A DNA stretch of 64,000 nucleotides from Rhabdothermincola salaria (GCF_021246445.1 NZ_JAJQXW010000002.1:310001-374000), one strand, 5' to 3'; counted from the stretch's first letter, positions 8,430 through 17,386 are shown. Notes: generated by a model not told the origin, from the letters alone. A program made the numbers and translations.

Positions 8430-9302
8430 TCAGCCCAACGGACCGGCGTGGTGGGTGGGCAGCCGGCCCGAGGCGAGGGCATCGGCCCGCCCGTGCAGGG
8501 TGGGGCCCATCGACTGGCGATCGATCATGTGGATGTAGTCACCGGCGGTGATGCCCGCGACCACGATGCGGGCCAGCTCGTCGAGGTCCTGCCACGAGAG
8601 CTCGAAGCCCTTCTGCTCGGCCATGGCCTCGAGCTTGGCCACGGTCATGGCCTCCGTGGGCCGGGGCTTCTCGCGAGCCAGCTCGGCGGGGCGGGTGCGG
8701 TCGGACTCCCACAGCCCGGTGCGCAGCAGACCGCCGGAGGGATAGAAGATCGAGGCCCGCAGGTTGGTGCCCTCGCTCACCAGCTGCTGGGCCAGGCACT
8801 CGGTGAGGGTGGTGACCGCCGCCTTGCTCGACGCGTACACCGATGCTCCGGGCAGGGGCTCGATGCCGCCGTCGCCCGACGAGGTGTTGAGCACGTGGCC
8901 CTCCTCGCCGGCGGCGATCATGCGGGGTACGAAGGCCAGGATGCCGTGGACCACCCCCATGACGTTGACGCCGTGGACCCAGCGCCAGTCGTTGACGGTG
9001 GTCTCCCACACGTTGGCCTTCGGTGCGCCGACGCCGGCGTTGTTGCACAACAGGTGGCAGGCGCCGTAGGTGTCGTAGGTCCGATCGGCGAGCGCCTCGA
9101 CCGACACCGGATCGGACACGTCGGTGACCACACCGGAGACCTCCCCCAGGGCCGACATCTCGGCCACCGCGGTGTCCACCCGCTCGGGCACGACATCGGC
9201 GACCACGACCTTCATGCCCTCGCCCAGGAACGCCCGGCTCAGCGCGGCCCCGATGCCGTTCGCTCCCCCGGTGACCACGGCCACGCGCCCTGCGAGCTCC
9301 AC
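8430..9302 (-). CDS. SDR-family NAD(P)-dependent oxidoreductase
   Basis: 290 aa. Motifs: TGGANGIG, NNAG (CNNAGVG), catalytic Ser in NTSSGDG, and YASSK. It has a ~40-residue C-terminal extension ending in HGRADALASGRLPTHHAG, longer than the basic 250-aa SDR. The start chosen is GTG 9302 (MELAGRVAVVTGG), preceded by a GGGGGG run 8 bases upstream; there is no ATG at the family's usual start. First gene of the SDR / amidohydrolase / Rieske operon and divergent from a TetR regulator, which likely controls it. Confidence 0.85.
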   Translation of the reverse strand: MELAGRVAVVTGGANGIGAALSRAFLGEGMKVVVADVVPERVDTAVAEMSALGEVSGVVTDVSDPVSVEALADRTYDTYGACHLLCNNAGVGAPKANVWETTVNDWRWVHGVNVMGVVHGILAFVPRMIAAGEEGHVLNTSSGDGGIEPLPGASVYASSKAAVTTLTECLAQQLVSEGTNLRASIFYPSGGLLRTGLWESDRTRPAELAREKPRPTEAMTVAKLEAMAEQKGFELSWQDLDELARIVVAGITAGDYIHMIDRQSMGPTLHGRADALASGRLPTHHAGPLG

Positions 9303-9583
9303 GTCTGCTACCCCCCGATGGTGACCGACGCGTCGGGTCGCGCCTGTTCCCCGAGGCAGGACCGACTTTCCGATGGTGCCTAGAAAACTCGCACGGGGTG
9401 TGGCACCCGTCAAGGAGCACGGGCGGGGCCCGGAGCACCACGAGGATCCCTCCTGACGCTCCCTCGACGCGGCCACGGGGGATGGCCACCGCCGCAGCTA
9501 CACCCCGAGCGGCGCGAGACGGCGCCGCCCCGAGCTGGTCGAGAACGATGGGGCCGCAGGTGAGATGCGTAGGGTGAGCGCCG
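9303..9583. promoter_or_regulatory. Divergent intergenic region, SDR operon / TetR
   Basis: 281 bases between divergent starts. On the right edge TAGGGT (9570-9575) precedes the TetR ATG by 8 bases. I see no clean TetR-type palindrome; the AT-richer TGCCTAGAAAACTC around 9387-9400 is the most promoter-like part for the leftward operon. Confidence 0.4.
9570..9575 (+). promoter_or_regulatory. Leaderless -10 box of the TetR gene
   Basis: TAGGGT followed by 8 bases and ATG 9584, with no Shine-Dalgarno sequence. Confidence 0.5.
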
Positions 9584-10348
9584 ATGCCCGCGTCGCCGCC
9601 ACCGCCGCCCGCCCACGGGCCCACCACCCGGGGCGCCACCGAGGCCAGCTCGCGGCGCACGGGGCGGCCGCCTCGCATCAGCCGGGACCAGATCGTCGAC
9701 GCCGCTGTCGAGATCGGACTGCGCGACCTCACCCTCAAGGCGGTGGCCGACCGCTTGGACGTGAGCGTGGCCGCCCTGTACCACCACGTGTCCGGCAAGG
9801 ACGACCTGCTCCGCCTGGCCGCCGACAGCTCGGCCGGCCGCCTCCGGCTTCCCGAGGACGTGGGCCAGCACTGGGCGGTGTGGCTCCTCGAGTGGGCCGT
9901 CTACACCCGCGAGGCCTTCGTGGCCGATCCCGCTCTGCTCGACCACTTCATCGATGCCGACATCAGCGCCGAGGTGATGGCGCCCCGAATCGAGGTGATC
10001 CTCGCTGCGCTGTCCCGTCAGGGCTTCTCCGCCACCGAGGCCCGGGCGGCCTACGAGCTGGTGAGCGCCCAGGCCATCGGATCGGCCGTGGCCGCCATCC
10101 GTGACGACCGGGCCTGGCGGCGCGGTGACCCGCCGCCTCGGGTCGCGTTGGGGTCCCTGGCCCACCGCAGCCCCGCCGAGTTGCCCGTCATCCGAGCACT
10201 CACCGAGACCGATCCGGTGCCCGAGCCGACCGTCGCCTTCGCCGAGCAGCTCCGTCCGGTCCTGCTCGGGATCGCCGTCCACCGCGGCGACGACCCCCAG
10301 TCGGTGGCCGAGGTCCTCGCCGAGAAGCCGACCGACCGCGACCACTGA
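9584..10348 (+). CDS. TetR/AcrR-family transcriptional regulator
   Basis: 254 aa. After a Pro-rich, Arg-rich N-terminal tail, a TetR HTH lies at roughly residues 30-75 (DQIVDAAVEIGL, then LKAVADRLDVSVAALYHHVS with the recognition helix and KDDLL). The C-terminal ligand domain is all-helical and resembles the TetR_C group found in many actinobacterial regulators. It is divergent from the SDR-amidohydrolase-Rieske operon and so is the obvious candidate repressor of it. Leaderless start from TAGGGT. The gene converges on the secreted repeat protein, with a strong hairpin between. Confidence 0.88.
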   Translation: MPASPPPPPAHGPTTRGATEASSRRTGRPPRISRDQIVDAAVEIGLRDLTLKAVADRLDVSVAALYHHVSGKDDLLRLAADSSAGRLRLPEDVGQHWAVWLLEWAVYTREAFVADPALLDHFIDADISAEVMAPRIEVILAALSRQGFSATEARAAYELVSAQAIGSAVAAIRDDRAWRRGDPPPRVALGSLAHRSPAELPVIRALTETDPVPEPTVAFAEQLRPVLLGIAVHRGDDPQSVAEVLAEKPTDRDH

Positions 10349-10383
10349 CGACCCCGACCACTGACCCCCTGGTTCTTGCACGA

Positions 10384-10447
10384 GGTCGGGATGAGCAGGG
10401 GTCGGGATGAGCAGGGGTCGTGGTGAGCAGGGGCCGCGGTGAGCGGA
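10384..10447 (+). repeat. Short tandem repeat, four 16-bp units
   Basis: Two identical copies of GGTCGGGATGAGCAGG (10384-10399, 10400-10415), then two diverged copies (10416-10431, 10432-10447). Non-coding, between convergent genes. Too short and spacer-free to be CRISPR. Confidence 0.75.
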
Positions 10448-10463
10448 TCGCTCTCGGACGCGG

Positions 10464-10489
10464 CGACGGCCTCCCGGAGGAGGCCGTCG
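10464..10489. terminator. Bidirectional GC hairpin
   Basis: Perfect 11-bp stem (CGACGGCCTCC / GGAGGCCGTCG) with a 4-base CGGA loop, between the convergent TetR and repeat-protein genes. No U tract. Confidence 0.65.
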
Positions 10490-10521
10490 GTCGCGTCACC
10501 CGCAGTGGGGTGCTGATCGGC

Positions 10522-11439
10522 TCAGCCGGTGAGGCGGGGCGGGGACGCCACCGGAGGAGCGACCGGCGGCACTGGTCCCCCGGGCGTACCCGGAGCTCCC
10601 GGCGAACCGGGGCCGCCGGGGCCGCCGGGACCCGAACCGGTCGGTGATCCCGTCACCCCTGATCCATCAGGGGCCGTGGTGGCCGTGGTGGGGGTGGTGT
10701 CGGCCGTGGTGGGGGTGGTGGAGGCGGACGAGGTGGTCGTGGCACTGGTGTCGACCAGGTTCGTCGTCATCGACGTCGTGCAGGTGACGGTGCTGCCGCC
10801 GCCGTTCTCCGAGCCGTTGCACTGGTTCACCGTCACCGGGAGAACCGAGCTCACCGTGCCCGAGGCGGTGCAGACCATGAACCCACCGCCACCGGTGCCG
10901 GACCCGTTGCACTGGGTCACGGCAGGTGAGGCGTCGGAGCTGGGGATGCACGCCGTCATGTCGGTGCCGCCCCCGCCGCCGGAGCCGATGCACTGCTCGA
11001 GGGTCAGCGGGGTCGCCACCCCCGGTGCATCCAGGCTGATGTTGTTGACGATGTCGACCGAGCAGACGGTCACGCTGCCGCCGACGTTGTTGGATCCGTT
11101 GCACTGGTTCACCGCAGTGACGACGTCACTGGGGCTGACGATGTCGCCGGTGCACTCGTTGAGGGTGCAGATTCGCTCGTACACCACAGTGGAGGTCGCC
11201 CCGGTGGCGTCGACGGTGTTCACGATCGAGACAGAGCAGGTGACGGTCAGCGGTGCTCCGTCGGGTCCGGCACCGCGGTCGTTGCACTGCGAGAACGACA
11301 CCTCGGCGGCCTCGACCGGACCGGGATCGGCGGCGAGCATGACACCGCTCACTCCCGCCAGCAGCGCCATCGCCGCGGCCAGGGCGGCAAACCGGGATCG
11401 CCGGCGCGGTGCGGCACGGGTGGGATCGGGACTGTTCAT
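10522..11439 (-). CDS. Secreted cysteine-repeat protein with collagen-like tail
   Basis: 305 aa, family not recognised. Signal peptide: Arg-rich n-region, then a hydrophobic stretch to about residue 45 with an ADPGPVEAAEV cleavage area. The body has five repeats of the form QCN-x(n)-Gly-rich-x-C (for example QCNGSNNVGGSVTVC and QCNGSENGGGSTVTC), each with two Cys, suggesting stacked disulfide-closed strands. A Thr/Ser-rich linker follows, then a C-terminal stretch of Gly-x-Pro triplets ending in a Pro-rich tail. There is no sortase motif or transmembrane anchor. ATG 11439 has GAGGAG upstream. An exported structural or adhesive role is inference. Confidence 0.8.
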   Translation of the reverse strand: MNSPDPTRAAPRRRSRFAALAAAMALLAGVSGVMLAADPGPVEAAEVSFSQCNDRGAGPDGAPLTVTCSVSIVNTVDATGATSTVVYERICTLNECTGDIVSPSDVVTAVNQCNGSNNVGGSVTVCSVDIVNNISLDAPGVATPLTLEQCIGSGGGGGTDMTACIPSSDASPAVTQCNGSGTGGGGFMVCTASGTVSSVLPVTVNQCNGSENGGGSTVTCTTSMTTNLVDTSATTTSSASTTPTTADTTPTTATTAPDGSGVTGSPTGSGPGGPGGPGSPGAPGTPGGPVPPVAPPVASPPRLTG

Positions 11440-11725
11440 GGTTGCGCTCCTCGCATCCAGGAGCGTTGGGGCAAGCGCCCCGAGACACCACCGAGTCGGT
11501 GAGATGGCCTCCAGAGTCCGGAGATCAACCGGACAGAAGAGCGCTCTTTGGGTTCCATCGGCGTGATCTACCCCGACCTTGAGGCATCGGTCACAGTCGC
11601 GCCTCATTTTGTGACGACGCGCGCCGCCGTCCCTCCGTGCTCCTGGCCGCGAGAGCCCACCGATCCGCCCCTCCGGCGAATCACTAGGGTGCGGACAGAG
11701 AGATCTCTGTGGAGGAGTGCCGCCC
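11440..11725. promoter_or_regulatory. Divergent region with three inverted repeats and an ABC-gene promoter
   Basis: 286 bases. On the repeat-protein side lie GGGGC-AAGC-GCCCC (11468-11481), ACCGA-G-TCGGT (11490-11500) and GTCCGG-N7-CCGGAC (11516-11534), all inside its probable 5' leader. On the other side TAGGGT (11685-11690) fits a -10 for the ABC gene, followed by a 10-bp palindrome AGAGATCTCT (11699-11708) at the expected transcript start and then the GGAGGAG site. Confidence 0.45.
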
Positions 11726-12685
11726 ATGGCCGTCGCCATCGAGGCCCGACAGCTGCACAAGTCGTTCGGCCCCACCCACGCCCTCGACGGCCTCGACCTC
11801 GAGGTGCGCACCGGCGAGGTGCACGGGTTCCTGGGCCCCAACGGCGCAGGCAAGTCCGTCACCATCCGGGTCCTCCTCGGACTGTTGCGCCACGACGACG
11901 GCGAGGTCCGGCTGCTCGGTGGCGACCCCTGGCACGACGCGGTGGAGCTGCACCGCCGTCTCGCCTACGTGCCCGGGGACGTCAGCCTCTGGCCCAACCT
12001 CTCCGGCGGTGAGGCCATCGACCTCCTCGGACGCCTCCGCGGCGGCCTCGACCCCCGCAAGCGGGCCGAGCTCGTCGAGCGCCTCGACCTCGATCCCCGC
12101 AAGAAGGCCCGCACCTACTCCAAGGGCAACCGGCAGAAGGTGGCGCTGGTCGGCGCCCTGGCCTCCGATGCCGAGCTGCTCCTGCTCGACGAGCCCACCG
12201 CCGGGCTCGACCCGCTGATGGAGGCCGTGTTCCAGGACTGCATCCTCGAAGCCAAGGCCGAAGGTCGCACCGTGCTGCTGTCGAGCCACATCCTGGCCGA
12301 GGTGGAGAAGCTCTGCGACCGGGTCACCATCATCCGCAAGGGCCGCACCGTGCAGCAGGGCACCCTCGCCGAGCTGCGCCACATGACCCGTACCGCCATC
12401 GAGGTGACCACCCAACGACCGGTCGACGGCCTGGCCGACCTGGCCGGCATCCACGGCCCCAAGGTCGAGGACTGCCACGCCGCCTTCGAGGTCGACAGCG
12501 TCGAGCTCGACACGGTCCTTCGCCACCTCACCACGTTCGGGGTGCGCACGCTCGTCAGCCAGCCGCCCACGCTCGAAGAGCTCTTCCTGCGCCACTACGG
12601 CGACGACCTGGCCGGGGTCGACCGCGACGAGGCCCTCGGCCACGATGACGCCGCGCCCGTCCCCGGCGACGCCGACCCGCCCTGA
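11726..12685 (+). CDS. ABC transporter ATP-binding protein
   Basis: 319 aa. Walker A GPNGAGKS near residue 40, a degenerate signature YSKGNRQK, Walker [13 protein letters not shown] and the H-loop SSHILAEVE are all present. A ~100-residue C-terminal region resembles those of DrrA-type antibiotic/lipid exporter ATPases. ATG 11726 sits 8 bases after GGAGGAG; a GTG at 11717 lies inside the ribosome site and is rejected. The stop overlaps the permease start by one base (TGATG), so the two form an exporter unit. Cargo unknown. Confidence 0.9.
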   Translation: MAVAIEARQLHKSFGPTHALDGLDLEVRTGEVHGFLGPNGAGKSVTIRVLLGLLRHDDGEVRLLGGDPWHDAVELHRRLAYVPGDVSLWPNLSGGEAIDLLGRLRGGLDPRKRAELVERLDLDPRKKARTYSKGNRQKVALVGALASDAELLLLDEPTAGLDPLMEAVFQDCILEAKAEGRTVLLSSHILAEVEKLCDRVTIIRKGRTVQQGTLAELRHMTRTAIEVTTQRPVDGLADLAGIHGPKVEDCHAAFEVDSVELDTVLRHLTTFGVRTLVSQPPTLEELFLRHYGDDLAGVDRDEALGHDDAAPVPGDADPP

Positions 12686-14340
12686 TGAGCACCCTGGCGG
12701 CCACCACGTCGGGAACTGCCGTGGCCGGCGCGAAGCCCGGCCGGGCCCACGGGTTCGCCGGCACCGGCGAGCTCCTGCGCCTCATCGCCCGGCGGGACCG
12801 GGTACGCGTCCTGGTGTGGGTGGTCGCCATCACGGGGCTGGTCCTCACCTCGGCGGCCAGCATCATCGGGCTCTACGACACCCCGCAGTCCTTGGCCGGC
12901 TATGCGGCCATCGCCGAGGACAACGCCACCATCATCATCCAGGCCGGTCCCGGGTACGGCCTCGACGACCCCACCACTGGCTCGGTGCTCATGAACGAGG
13001 TGGGCATCTGGACGATCATCGCCGTCGCCATCATGAGTGCCTTCATGGTGTCCCGGCACACCCGGGCCGAGGAGGAATCGGACCGGGCCGAGCTCCTGCG
13101 TTCGCTCCCCACCGGTCGCCACGCCGCCAGTGCCGCCACCATGGTGGCGGCACTGGTGACCAACGCGGTGGTGGGCGCGGTCGTGGCGGTCGGGCTCATC
13201 GCCAGCGGCCTCGATGCCACCGGCTCGGTCGCGTTCGGGGCCACGCTCGTCGGAGCCGGCACCGTGTTCGCCGCCGTCACCCTCGTCACCGCCCAGGTGG
13301 CCTCGACCTCGAGGGCGTCCACCGGCCTGGCCATGGTCGTCCTCGGTCTGGCGTTCATCATCAGGGCTGTCGGCGACGTCTCCGGCGGCGCCCTCAGCTG
13401 GCTGTCCCCGATCGGCTGGGCCCAGGCCATACGGGCCTTCGCCGGCGAACGGTGGTGGGTGCTGCTCCTGCCCCTGGTGGCGTCGGCGGGGTTGCTCGCC
13501 GTGGCCGTCGCCCTGGCCGGCCGGCGCGACTTCGGCTCGGGCCTGCTGCCCCAGCGGGTCGGCCGGGCCGAGGCCCGATCGTCGCTGTCGAGCACCTTCG
13601 CGTTGTCGGTCCGGGTGCTCCGCGGGGTGGTGGTGGGGTGGGCGGCCGGGGTCGTCGTGCTCGGCGTCTTCTACGGGATCGTCGCCGACCAGGCCGAGCA
13701 GATGCTCGAGGACAGCCCGGAGATGGAGGACTTCTTCGCCCAGCTCGGGCAGGGCTCGATCGTCGACGCCTTCCTCAGCGTCTCCGTGCTGATCATGGGG
13801 CTGCTGGCCGGCGGCTTCGTCGTCGCGGCCGTGTTGCGGCTGCACACCGAGGAGAGCGCCGGACGCGCCGATCCGCTGCTGGCCACCCCCACACCCCGCC
13901 GCACGTGGGCCGCCAGCCATCTGGCCGCCTCGGGCCTGGGCATGCTCGTCGTGCTCCTGGCCGGGGGCCTGGCCACGGGCATCGGGGCGGCCATCAGCCT
14001 GGGCGAACCCTCTCGTGTGCTCCAGCTGCTCGGGGCAACCCTCACCATGGCCACGGGGGCCGCCGTGATGGCCGGGATCGCCTTCCTGTTGTGGAGCGTG
14101 GCGCCGCGCTGGTCGCTGCTGGCCTGGGCGCTCTTCGCCGTACCCGTCGTGATCGGGCTGTTGGGCGAGGCGCTCGGCCTGCCCGACTGGGCGTTGAACA
14201 TCTCGCCCTTCCAGCACGTGCCGGCGATGCCGGCGGCGTCGTTCGCCCTCCTCCCGGTGGCCGTGCTCGTCGTCGTCAGCGCCGCCCTCGTGGCCACTGG
14301 CCTGTTCGCCCTCCACCGCCGCGACATGGGACGGGGCTGA
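12685..14340 (+). CDS. ABC-2 type permease (antibiotic/polyketide exporter family)
   Basis: 551 aa with about 12 hydrophobic segments in two similar halves, each beginning with a cytoplasmic stretch and a long helix (RVRVLVWVVAITGLVLTSAA; RVLRGVVVGWAAGVVVLG). This duplicated layout matches the TnrB2/tetronasin-type exporter permeases in actinobacteria. The conserved PLLATPTPRRTWAASH segment and its first-half counterpart ELLRSLPTGRHAAS are the coupling loops. Coupled to the ATPase gene upstream by a one-base overlap. Substrate unknown. Confidence 0.87.
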   Translation: MSTLAATTSGTAVAGAKPGRAHGFAGTGELLRLIARRDRVRVLVWVVAITGLVLTSAASIIGLYDTPQSLAGYAAIAEDNATIIIQAGPGYGLDDPTTGSVLMNEVGIWTIIAVAIMSAFMVSRHTRAEEESDRAELLRSLPTGRHAASAATMVAALVTNAVVGAVVAVGLIASGLDATGSVAFGATLVGAGTVFAAVTLVTAQVASTSRASTGLAMVVLGLAFIIRAVGDVSGGALSWLSPIGWAQAIRAFAGERWWVLLLPLVASAGLLAVAVALAGRRDFGSGLLPQRVGRAEARSSLSSTFALSVRVLRGVVVGWAAGVVVLGVFYGIVADQAEQMLEDSPEMEDFFAQLGQGSIVDAFLSVSVLIMGLLAGGFVVAAVLRLHTEESAGRADPLLATPTPRRTWAASHLAASGLGMLVVLLAGGLATGIGAAISLGEPSRVLQLLGATLTMATGAAVMAGIAFLLWSVAPRWSLLAWALFAVPVVIGLLGEALGLPDWALNISPFQHVPAMPAASFALLPVAVLVVVSAALVATGLFALHRRDMGRG

Positions 14341-14377
14341 CCGCCCACAGCTAGCGCCCGAACACCACGACGACGCA

Positions 14378-14418
14378 GGGGTCTGGGGTGACGGGCGAGG
14401 GGGTGAGGGGGTGAGGGG
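14378..14418 (+). other. G-quadruplex-prone G-run array
   Basis: Six runs of three to five G separated by 3-4 bases (GGGGTCTGGGGTGACGGG, then three GAGGGG-type runs), in the short gap between convergent genes. The strand with the G runs is the + strand. Confidence 0.5.
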
Positions 14419-14423
14419 TGAGG

Positions 14424-14750
14424 TCAGCGGAAGTGGTCGGGGCGGCTCACGTAGACGTCGGACACGAACATGACCCCCGGGCGTTCGCGCAGCAGCTCGC
14501 GGACACCGACGACCAGCGTCTCGATGCGCTCCTCGGGAGCGACGGCGAGGACGAGCGACTGCGAGTCCTGCTCGTTGAACAGCAGCGAGCCGCTGCGGAA
14601 GCCACCATGGCCGAGGCCCGACACCCCGGAGACCATGGTGAAGCCCACCACGCCGGCGGACGCCATCAGGTCGCGCAGGGCGGGCACGTCGTCGGCCTCG
14701 ACCACCACCTCGAGTCGGGCCATGCGGGTCAGATCGTCTCGATAGCTCAC
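14424..14750 (-). CDS. PII-like regulatory protein of the DAB carbon-uptake operon
   Basis: 108 aa with PII-type ferredoxin-like sequence: MARLEVVVEADDVPALRDLM, GVVGFTMVSGVSGLGHGG, and a C-terminal RIETLVVGVRELLRERPGVM followed by FVSDVYV. It lacks the PII uridylylated-Tyr T-loop signature, fitting the divergent PII-like proteins linked to bicarbonate transporters. DAB operons in chemoautotrophs such as Halothiobacillus are known to include a PII-like gene. GTG 14750 overlaps the DabA stop by 4 bases. Likely role: nucleotide- or bicarbonate-responsive control of DabAB. Known ligands of this particular family member: none. Confidence 0.8.
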   Translation of the reverse strand: MSYRDDLTRMARLEVVVEADDVPALRDLMASAGVVGFTMVSGVSGLGHGGFRSGSLLFNEQDSQSLVLAVAPEERIETLVVGVRELLRERPGVMFVSDVYVSRPDHFR

Positions 14751-17386
14751 GGCTCCCCCACCATGGTCGGCGCCACCCAGTCGCGCCAGCCCGCTGGGGT
14801 CCACTCGTGCCAGGGGTCGCCCGGACCTCCCCGCCCGACCAGGGTCACCCAGCCGCCTCCGAGGAGGTCGCGCAGCCCCGGATGGCGGTCCACGATCCCT
14901 GCGATCCTCTCCAACGGGGCCTCGACCACGGCCATCAGCCGGAGCGGTTCGTGCACCAGTCTCGACCCTGCGGCCACCGACTGGAGGGGAAGCCCGAGGC
15001 GCAGGTCACCGCTCCGGCCCGACAGCACGCCCACGTCGCCGACCGGGTTGTGCACCGTCTTGGTGCCGGCGCCGAAGACCTCGGGGTCGGTCGACGAGAG
15101 CCAGTACTGGCAGTTGATCCACTGGGCCACCACCAAGGGGGCGGTGAGGATCGTCTCGAGGGCGGTGCCGTCGGTGTCGACCCTCGAGTCGTAGGAGTGG
15201 AGGAACACCCGCCGCTGCAGGTCGAGGCCCCGGGTGAGCGACCGGGGCCCGATCACGAACGCGGCGTTGCCGGCGAGCCCCCACTCGGGGAAGGTCTCGC
15301 TCCAGTCCGCTCCGCGACGGGCCACGTGGCGGGCCGCCACCGAGCGCGACGCCTCGGTGGTCGTGCCGTCGCCCGCGTCGGGGGCCCCCGGCAGCTGGGA
15401 GCAGCGCTCGGCCGCCAGCGCGGCGCCGGCCCGCACGAGGTCGCGCCGCACCCGTTCGACATCGTCGTGGTGGGTGGACGGGACGAGGTGGGGATCGAGC
15501 ACGGTGACCACGTCGGAGGTGGTGTCGTGCTCGGCGGCGATCACCACCGTGTCGTCGGGCAGGTCGATGCCGTGGAGGCGCAACGCCTGGCGGGTGTCGG
15601 CGTCGTTCAACACCGCGGCCAGGACCCGGGCGTTGGGTCCACCGCCATGGCCGCCGCAGGCCCCGCAGCGCAAGGATGCCTCGTAGGGGTTGGCGGCGGT
15701 GTCGCTGCTGTGTCCGCAGAGCACGACGAGGCGGGCGAAGCCCGAGGTCAGCCCCATCATGGTGAGCGCGGCGCGGGCGGTGAGCACCCGATCGGCCGGG
15801 GGGATCCCCCCGACGAGGTCGACGGCGGTGGGAGGGGTCGGGGCGAGAGAACGGCGGGTGCCCCGCCGCAGGGCCTCCCAGCCCGTCGGCGACGCGGTCC
15901 GCAGACCGGCGATCGGTCCGGTGATCCAGCCGGCCGCCTCGGCGAGCGCGAACGCGGACCCGGGTGTGGTCGCGGCCTCGTGGACGCCGTCGGCGGCGCC
16001 GGCCCACGCCGCGGTGCGGCGGCGGTTGGCCTCGGCCACCCGATGCGAGCCCACGACCACCTCGGACACCTCGTGACGCGGGTCGATGAGCGCCGGGCAG
16101 TTGGCCAGGGGCTGGCCGCCCGACACCGCCCGCCAACCGATGGCCACGGCGAAGAAGCCGGCGAAGCCGAGGGTGTCGATCTGCGGATCGTCCTCGAGGT
16201 GGCGACGCAGGCCCTCGGAGCGCACGTCGATGCAGCACACCACCTGGGCGCGCGGCCGCACGTCGACGGCGGGCGGCGCGACGTTCGCGAGGGTGAGGGA
16301 CCGGAGCAGCTCGTCGCGGTAGTGGGCCTCGTAGGCGGTCTGCCACACCCACGGACGACGGGGGGCGGACAGGTGGGTCAGCGCCCCCACCAGCAGCTCC
16401 CACCCGTCCGGGTCGAGCGCACCGGGGTCGACCCCGAGGCGGTGCAGGGCGTGGCGCGCCCTCGTCACCGGGTCCTGAGGCGTGCGCTCGAGCCGAGCCG
16501 CCTCCGCGACGGCGGTCATCGGGGTGGGCGGCCCCGCGTCGCCGACGAGGGCGGCGGTCAGCGACAGCCGCAGGGCCAGGTAGTCCACCAGGGCGGCATC
16601 CCCGGCGGCCTCGGACCGCCAGCGCAGGTGGGCGGCCCAGCCCGGGAGGGCGGTGAGCTCGGCGCGCAGGACCGAGAGCTGGTCGCTCGGCGCGACGTCG
16701 AGCGCCTCGAACGCGGCGAGCACCGCGTCCTCCGCCCGAGACGGGCCTGCGGCCAACCGACGGCGGACGGGCCGCGGCAGCGTCCGGTCGTGGCGCACGA
16801 GCTGCTGCCAGGCGCGGTAGAGGCCGGGCTCGCCGCGGATGGGCGACCAAGCCGCCTGCCCCCGGTCGAGGTGGGCGGCACACCACCGCACCACGTGGGC
16901 GTCGACGGTGGCCGCCACCTCCGATCCCCCACGGAGGTCGTGGGCCTCGGCCAGGCTGGCCTCGGTGCGACCGCCCACCTCGACCACCTCGCCGTGGTGG
17001 AGGTCGGCGAGGACCACGGTCTCGAGGGTCGAACCGTGGCCGGGTCCGGTCTCGGGGGGTACCAGCCAGGTCCCCCAGGGGATCTCGGGGGCCCACCGCC
17101 GCAGGGCCACGGCCAGGTCCGTGTCGTCGATGCGACCGGCGGCGTAGGCCGCGCGGTAGGCCGGTTCTCCGAGGTGGCCGACGATGCCGTACCAGGCCCG
17201 GGCCGCCTCGATGGCGGTGGGCACGTCGCGGTCCTCGAAGCCCCCGAGGGGGTTCACCGCCACCAGGTCGGCGAGGGGGCGCGACACGGGCAGCACCCGG
17301 GCGGCGAGGGAGATGTCGGCCCGCAGGCGGGCACGGACGGCGTCGGAGACGGGCGGTGCAGGCGGGGCCAGGGCGGCGGGGCTCAT
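14747..17386 (-). CDS. dabA: DabA (DUF2309/UPF0753), inorganic carbon accumulation subunit
   Basis: 879 aa. DabA is a beta-carbonic-anhydrase-like zinc protein that, with membrane partner DabB, hydrates CO2 to bicarbonate vectorially at the cytoplasmic face. The expected zinc/active-site residues are all present: Cys385 and Asp387 in VVCCIDVRSE, His559 in LCGHSSD and Cys574 in LRCGACGGHGGG. Their spacing (2 and 15 residues) equals that of characterised DabA. ATG 17386 overlaps the DabB stop by 4 bases; the longer upstream frame is not coding. The stop overlaps the PII-like start. Confidence 0.93.
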   Translation of the reverse strand: MSPAALAPPAPPVSDAVRARLRADISLAARVLPVSRPLADLVAVNPLGGFEDRDVPTAIEAARAWYGIVGHLGEPAYRAAYAAGRIDDTDLAVALRRWAPEIPWGTWLVPPETGPGHGSTLETVVLADLHHGEVVEVGGRTEASLAEAHDLRGGSEVAATVDAHVVRWCAAHLDRGQAAWSPIRGEPGLYRAWQQLVRHDRTLPRPVRRRLAAGPSRAEDAVLAAFEALDVAPSDQLSVLRAELTALPGWAAHLRWRSEAAGDAALVDYLALRLSLTAALVGDAGPPTPMTAVAEAARLERTPQDPVTRARHALHRLGVDPGALDPDGWELLVGALTHLSAPRRPWVWQTAYEAHYRDELLRSLTLANVAPPAVDVRPRAQVVCCIDVRSEGLRRHLEDDPQIDTLGFAGFFAVAIGWRAVSGGQPLANCPALIDPRHEVSEVVVGSHRVAEANRRRTAAWAGAADGVHEAATTPGSAFALAEAAGWITGPIAGLRTASPTGWEALRRGTRRSLAPTPPTAVDLVGGIPPADRVLTARAALTMMGLTSGFARLVVLCGHSSDTAANPYEASLRCGACGGHGGGPNARVLAAVLNDADTRQALRLHGIDLPDDTVVIAAEHDTTSDVVTVLDPHLVPSTHHDDVERVRRDLVRAGAALAAERCSQLPGAPDAGDGTTTEASRSVAARHVARRGADWSETFPEWGLAGNAAFVIGPRSLTRGLDLQRRVFLHSYDSRVDTDGTALETILTAPLVVAQWINCQYWLSSTDPEVFGAGTKTVHNPVGDVGVLSGRSGDLRLGLPLQSVAAGSRLVHEPLRLMAVVEAPLERIAGIVDRHPGLRDLLGGGWVTLVGRGGPGDPWHEWTPAGWRDWVAPTMVGEP

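Noticed and set aside
10384-10447. CRISPR-like direct repeats
   Set aside because: Units are 16 bp, contiguous, diverging, and without spacers or cas genes.
11699-11708. Palindrome AGAGATCTCT as an operator
   Set aside because: Only 10 bp and common by chance; noted in the intergenic feature but not claimed as a regulator site.
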